Notes under the pieces: model-generated
Databases searched by the model: none
What the model saw: only the letters and a program-made list of their open reading frames with translations
What the model was told of the DNA's origin: nothing
Translations under genes and position numbers: made by a program
Shown: piece by piece, positions 61,401 through 64,000 of the stretch
Position numbering within the stretch: the stretch's first letter is position 1
How the letters are laid out: each line of letters opens with the position of its first letter
Source: Gordonia sp. ABSL11-1
GTDB taxonomy: Bacteria > Actinomycetota > Actinomycetes > Mycobacteriales > Mycobacteriaceae
Reading direction: 5' to 3'
Assembly: GCF_030315685.1 (NCBI RefSeq)
Contig: NZ_JASXSI010000001.1
Coordinates: 62,001-126,000, forward strand
Length of the DNA stretch: 64,000 nt

Positions 61401-62062
61401 CGCGAGGGGAGGGTTCGCCGGTCCACGAGGTCGGCCCACCCGCGGCCGACACCCGAGGAGAGGATCTGTGAGGCCGACTCCACCGCGGTGGGTGGACCGT
61501 CGTACTGGCGCCAGGTGTTCAGGCGCAGGCCCATGTCGGCGGCCGAGGCCGCGGCCTGACACCACGGGGTGCTGCAGGACGCGTGCATCCGGTCCACGAG
61601 CATCCGGTCGAGGCGCAGGCGTGCCCAGCCGCCGAGCGGGTGGTCGGTGCGGGCGGCGAACCTCAGCACGTCATAGCCGAAGTCGTGCGAACGGCAAAGA
61701 ACCTCGAAGCCCCTGGGCAGCGTCACCGGTGATGAACATCCGCCGGTGGGATTCACCGGGTAGCCGTCCTCCATCAGGGGCCGATAGCCCATCACCGTGG
61801 CGAAGTCGGCGGGCAACTCGCGTGTGACGTCGGCCTCATGACCATTCGTCAGGTCCTGGACGACCCTGCCCGCCGGGGTGTCGAGGTCGCGTGGGTCCGG
61901 GGCCACGACGACACGGCTGCCCCCGGCGCCGTCGGTACCGGTCAGTGGGCGGGCATCCGACGCGCCGAATACGAGTCCGAGAAGCGTTGTGGCCATGACG
62001 ATCAGGACGAGGACAAGGGTGCCCCGGCGGCGTCGGGGCTGGTGGTGGCGGTTCTGTGTCAT
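61397..62062 (-). CDS. Secreted or anchored phospholipase A2-like protein
   Basis: A 221-residue protein with one N-terminal membrane/signal segment (residues about 16-36) and a C-terminal prokaryotic phospholipase A2 domain. The active-site dyad is in CRSHDFGYDVLRF near residue 126, and four cysteines (in GGCSSP, VLCRSH, HASCSTPWC) could form disulfides. It would cleave fatty acids from phospholipids outside the membrane. ATG 62062 gives the shortest leader; the frame upstream is open but unconvincing. It is translationally coupled to the hydrolase gene. Confidence 0.8.
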   Translation of the reverse strand: MTQNRHHQPRRRRGTLVLVLIVMATTLLGLVFGASDARPLTGTDGAGGSRVVVAPDPRDLDTPAGRVVQDLTNGHEADVTRELPADFATVMGYRPLMEDGYPVNPTGGCSSPVTLPRGFEVLCRSHDFGYDVLRFAARTDHPLGGWARLRLDRMLVDRMHASCSTPWCQAAASAADMGLRLNTWRQYDGPPTAVESASQILSSGVGRGWADLVDRRTLPSR

Positions 62063-62243
62063 GGCATCGAAGCTACGAATCCACGACACTGTGCCACATC
62101 GTCCTTAACGGTGAATGAGTGTGCGCCGTCGAGGGTGCCGTGACCTGCGATCTCTGCCTCTGCCGAGGGAGGTCGGGATCCCTCTCGGGGATGAGGACGG
62201 CCGGTGGCCGTGCGCCCTACGGTGGGTAGTCGAGGTGATGGAG

Positions 62244-63569
62244 ATGTTCCGACGAACGAGATCAGCTGCCGGCAGGGCCGGGACCGCGGTGATGCGCGAG
62301 GTCCGTGAGCTGCCCGCGGCGCAGGACCCGGCCGTGCAGCGCTACGTACGATCGCCGGCCAACTGGTTCTTCCTGGCGGTCGCCGTCATCCTGTACTCGG
62401 TGTCGTGGCCCACGCTGCCGCTGACCCATTCGATGCCCGACTACGCACTTCCGGTCGTCGCCGCGTTCGCGGCGTTCCCGATCGCGCTGGCGTGGTCGGC
62501 GCCGGTGGTGGGCTGGGCCGTCTCGGTGGTCTCCGCTCAGCTGATCGGATTGCTCGTTCCGACGCTCAACGGATGGAACTGGTCCATCCAGGTGACCCAG
62601 ATCATCTCGCTGCTCGTGCTGACGTTCTTCGCCTATGCCCGATGCTCGTGGCGCTGGATCCCGGTGGTGTGGGTGAGCACGGCCATCGTGTTCGCGCTGG
62701 CCGCTCCGCCCGAGGCGCGTGGCGGCTGGGTCTTCGGGCTGACGTTCATGGCCGTGGTGGTCGCGTTGGTGCGCGTCCTCGTACGGTCTCGTCGGCAGCT
62801 CGCCGCGAGTACCGAGCAGACCCAGCTGGTCGAGTCGCAGAAGGCCATCCTGCAGGAGCGTGCGCGAATTGCCCGTGACCTGCACGACGTTGTGGCACAT
62901 CGGATGTCGGTGGTGGTCGTGATGGCGCAGACCGCACGCTACCGACTCGCCGACGTGAGCGAGGAAGCGGCGGCCGAGTTCGAGTCCATCGCGGTGTCGG
63001 CCCGCGCGTCACTCGACGAGGTCCGCCAGATGCTCGGTGTCCTGAGGACCGACGGTGAGGCCCCGGCGGCGCCGAATCCCGGTCTCGACGACATCGCCCT
63101 GCTGGTCACACAGACCCGGATGACCGGTGCCACCGTCGATCTGTCGGTGTCCGTCGACCGTGAGAGGGTCGGGGACGCCGCGGGACTGATCATCTATCGG
63201 ATCGTGCAGGAGAGCCTCGCGAACGCGACACGTCACGCGCCGGGTTCCCGCATCGACATCGCGGTCGCGCCGTCGTCCGACGGTGGCACCGACGTGACAG
63301 TGCGCAACACGGCACCGGCGACGGAGCCGGTCCGAATCCCGGGTCCGGGCACCGGGATTCCCGGGATGATGGAGCGGGCGTCGGCCGTCGGCGGCACGCT
63401 CACCACGCAATCCACCGAGGACGGAGGGCATCTCGTCCACGCGGTGTTACCCGGCCATGATGCTCGCACCGGCATCGTCGAACACATACCGACCGACGGC
63501 GCGACGATCGCCGATCAGGCGTCGTCTGCCACCACCACCGCCGGCCCGGTCACGACGACAGACGAATAG
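62244..63569 (+). CDS. Two-component sensor histidine kinase (HisKA_3/NarX-DesK type)
   Basis: A 441-residue kinase with five to six membrane helices in residues 35-185, a short coiled coil (QTQLVESQKAILQERARI), the phosphoacceptor helix ARDLHDVVAHRMSVVVV with its His near 214, and a HATPase domain with YRIVQESLANATRHA and GTGIPGMMERA. No extracellular sensor domain is evident, so it likely senses within the membrane. GAGGTGAT eight bases upstream supports ATG 62244; ATG 62238 is possible. It is followed 10 bases on by its response regulator. Confidence 0.9.
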   Translation: MFRRTRSAAGRAGTAVMREVRELPAAQDPAVQRYVRSPANWFFLAVAVILYSVSWPTLPLTHSMPDYALPVVAAFAAFPIALAWSAPVVGWAVSVVSAQLIGLLVPTLNGWNWSIQVTQIISLLVLTFFAYARCSWRWIPVVWVSTAIVFALAAPPEARGGWVFGLTFMAVVVALVRVLVRSRRQLAASTEQTQLVESQKAILQERARIARDLHDVVAHRMSVVVVMAQTARYRLADVSEEAAAEFESIAVSARASLDEVRQMLGVLRTDGEAPAAPNPGLDDIALLVTQTRMTGATVDLSVSVDRERVGDAAGLIIYRIVQESLANATRHAPGSRIDIAVAPSSDGGTDVTVRNTAPATEPVRIPGPGTGIPGMMERASAVGGTLTTQSTEDGGHLVHAVLPGHDARTGIVEHIPTDGATIADQASSATTTAGPVTTTDE

Positions 63570-63579
63570 GCTCAACGCG

Positions 63580-64000
63580 TGGCTGTCACGGTGGTGGTCG
63601 TCGACGATCAGGCGATGGTGCGTCAAGGGTTCTCCGCACTTCTCGGTGCGCAGGACGACATCTCGGTTCTCGGAGACGCCGCGGACGGGGTGGAGGCGGT
63701 CGCATTGTGCGCCCGCGTCCGGCCGGATGTCGTGCTCATGGATGTCCGGATGCCGCGGAAGGACGGTCTGCGCGCGACCGAGGAGATCCTGCGGGCGTCG
63801 GCCGGCTCGGCGCCGACGACCAGGGTTCTCATGCTGACCACCTTCGACATCGACGACTACGTCTACGAGGCCCTGCGCGTGGGGGCCTCCGGGTTTCTTC
63901 TCAAGGACGCGCCCGCCGACGAGCTCGTGCGCGCGGTCCGTGTCGTGGCGGCGGGGGAGGCGCTGCTCGCGCCGTCGATCACCCGACGGCTCATCGCCGA
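63580..64000 (+). CDS. LuxR/NarL-family response regulator (3' end cut off)
   Basis: The receiver domain is complete: VVVVDDQAMVRQGF, phosphoacceptor Asp in VVLMDVRMPRKDG near residue 53, LMLTTFDIDDYVYEAL and the Lys in GFLLKDAP. The linker RAVRVVAAGEALLAPSITRRL typical of NarL-type regulators runs to the window end; the helix-turn-helix domain lies beyond. GTG 63580 is the start. Partner of the kinase just upstream. Confidence 0.9.

Overview
The window is high-GC actinobacterial DNA that looks like Gordonia or a close relative in the order Mycobacteriales. The main reason is gene order. From memory, the conserved genes follow the Mycobacterium tuberculosis interval running from Rv3051c (nrdE) to Rv3011c (gatA): nrdE, nrdF, fecB-like lipoprotein, ctaD, serB2, ABC ATPase, NUDIX, echA17-like, two methyltransferases, a beta-propeller lipoprotein, a hexapeptide acyltransferase, the methylglucose lipopolysaccharide genes, etfBA, an acyltransferase pair, a cysteine desulfurase, mnmA, a MetE-like gene, ligA, an ACT protein, gatC and gatA. 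No rRNA, tRNA, CRISPR array or insertion sequence was seen. Species-level identity is inference.

Layout. 1-2.7 kb: class Ib ribonucleotide reductase (nrdE cut by the window edge, nrdF). 2.8-6.6 kb: a SWIM zinc-finger protein coupled to a SNF2/HelZ-type ATPase. 6.7-21.6 kb: a hydroxamate siderophore locus absent from the M. tuberculosis order. It holds a translationally coupled minus-strand operon (two-module NRPS, two ABC exporter-fold half-transporters, ornithine N-hydroxylase) and a divergent formyltransferase, with candidate IdeR/DtxR boxes between them. 21.7-24.0 kb: carbonic anhydrase, a PEP-mutase/isocitrate-lyase family enzyme and an iron-siderophore-type binding lipoprotein. 24.3-31.9 kb: ctaD, serB2 and small metabolic genes. 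32-43.7 kb: LigD-type polymerase, enoyl-CoA hydratase, methyltransferases, a small exported protein under a strong iron box, and the MGLP block (methyltransferase, GH57 branching enzyme, glucosyltransferase). 43.9-50.7 kb: SfnG-type monooxygenase, etfBA, an OlsB/OlsA-like pair, a GXWXG-domain protein and a broken alcohol dehydrogenase. 50.8-60.2 kb: tRNA thiolation (desulfurase, mnmA), MetE-like protein, ligA, ACT protein, gatCA. 60.2-64 kb: a membrane alpha/beta hydrolase coupled to a phospholipase A2-like protein, then a two-component system cut by the window end.

How the genes fit together. The hydroxylase and formyltransferase would make N5-formyl-N5-hydroxyornithine. Both adenylation domains of the NRPS carry almost the same specificity residues, so a D-,L- pair of the same residue is the simplest product unit. 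The transporter pair is unusually asymmetric: motifs lost in one half are intact in the other, leaving a single complete ATP site. The binding lipoprotein nearby could serve uptake.

The window also carries signs of local genome remodelling: short tandem duplications that span stop codons (three genes), two places where gene fragments meet tail-inward (one exactly at a perfect inverted repeat), and two genes broken by several one-base frameshifts in G/C runs.
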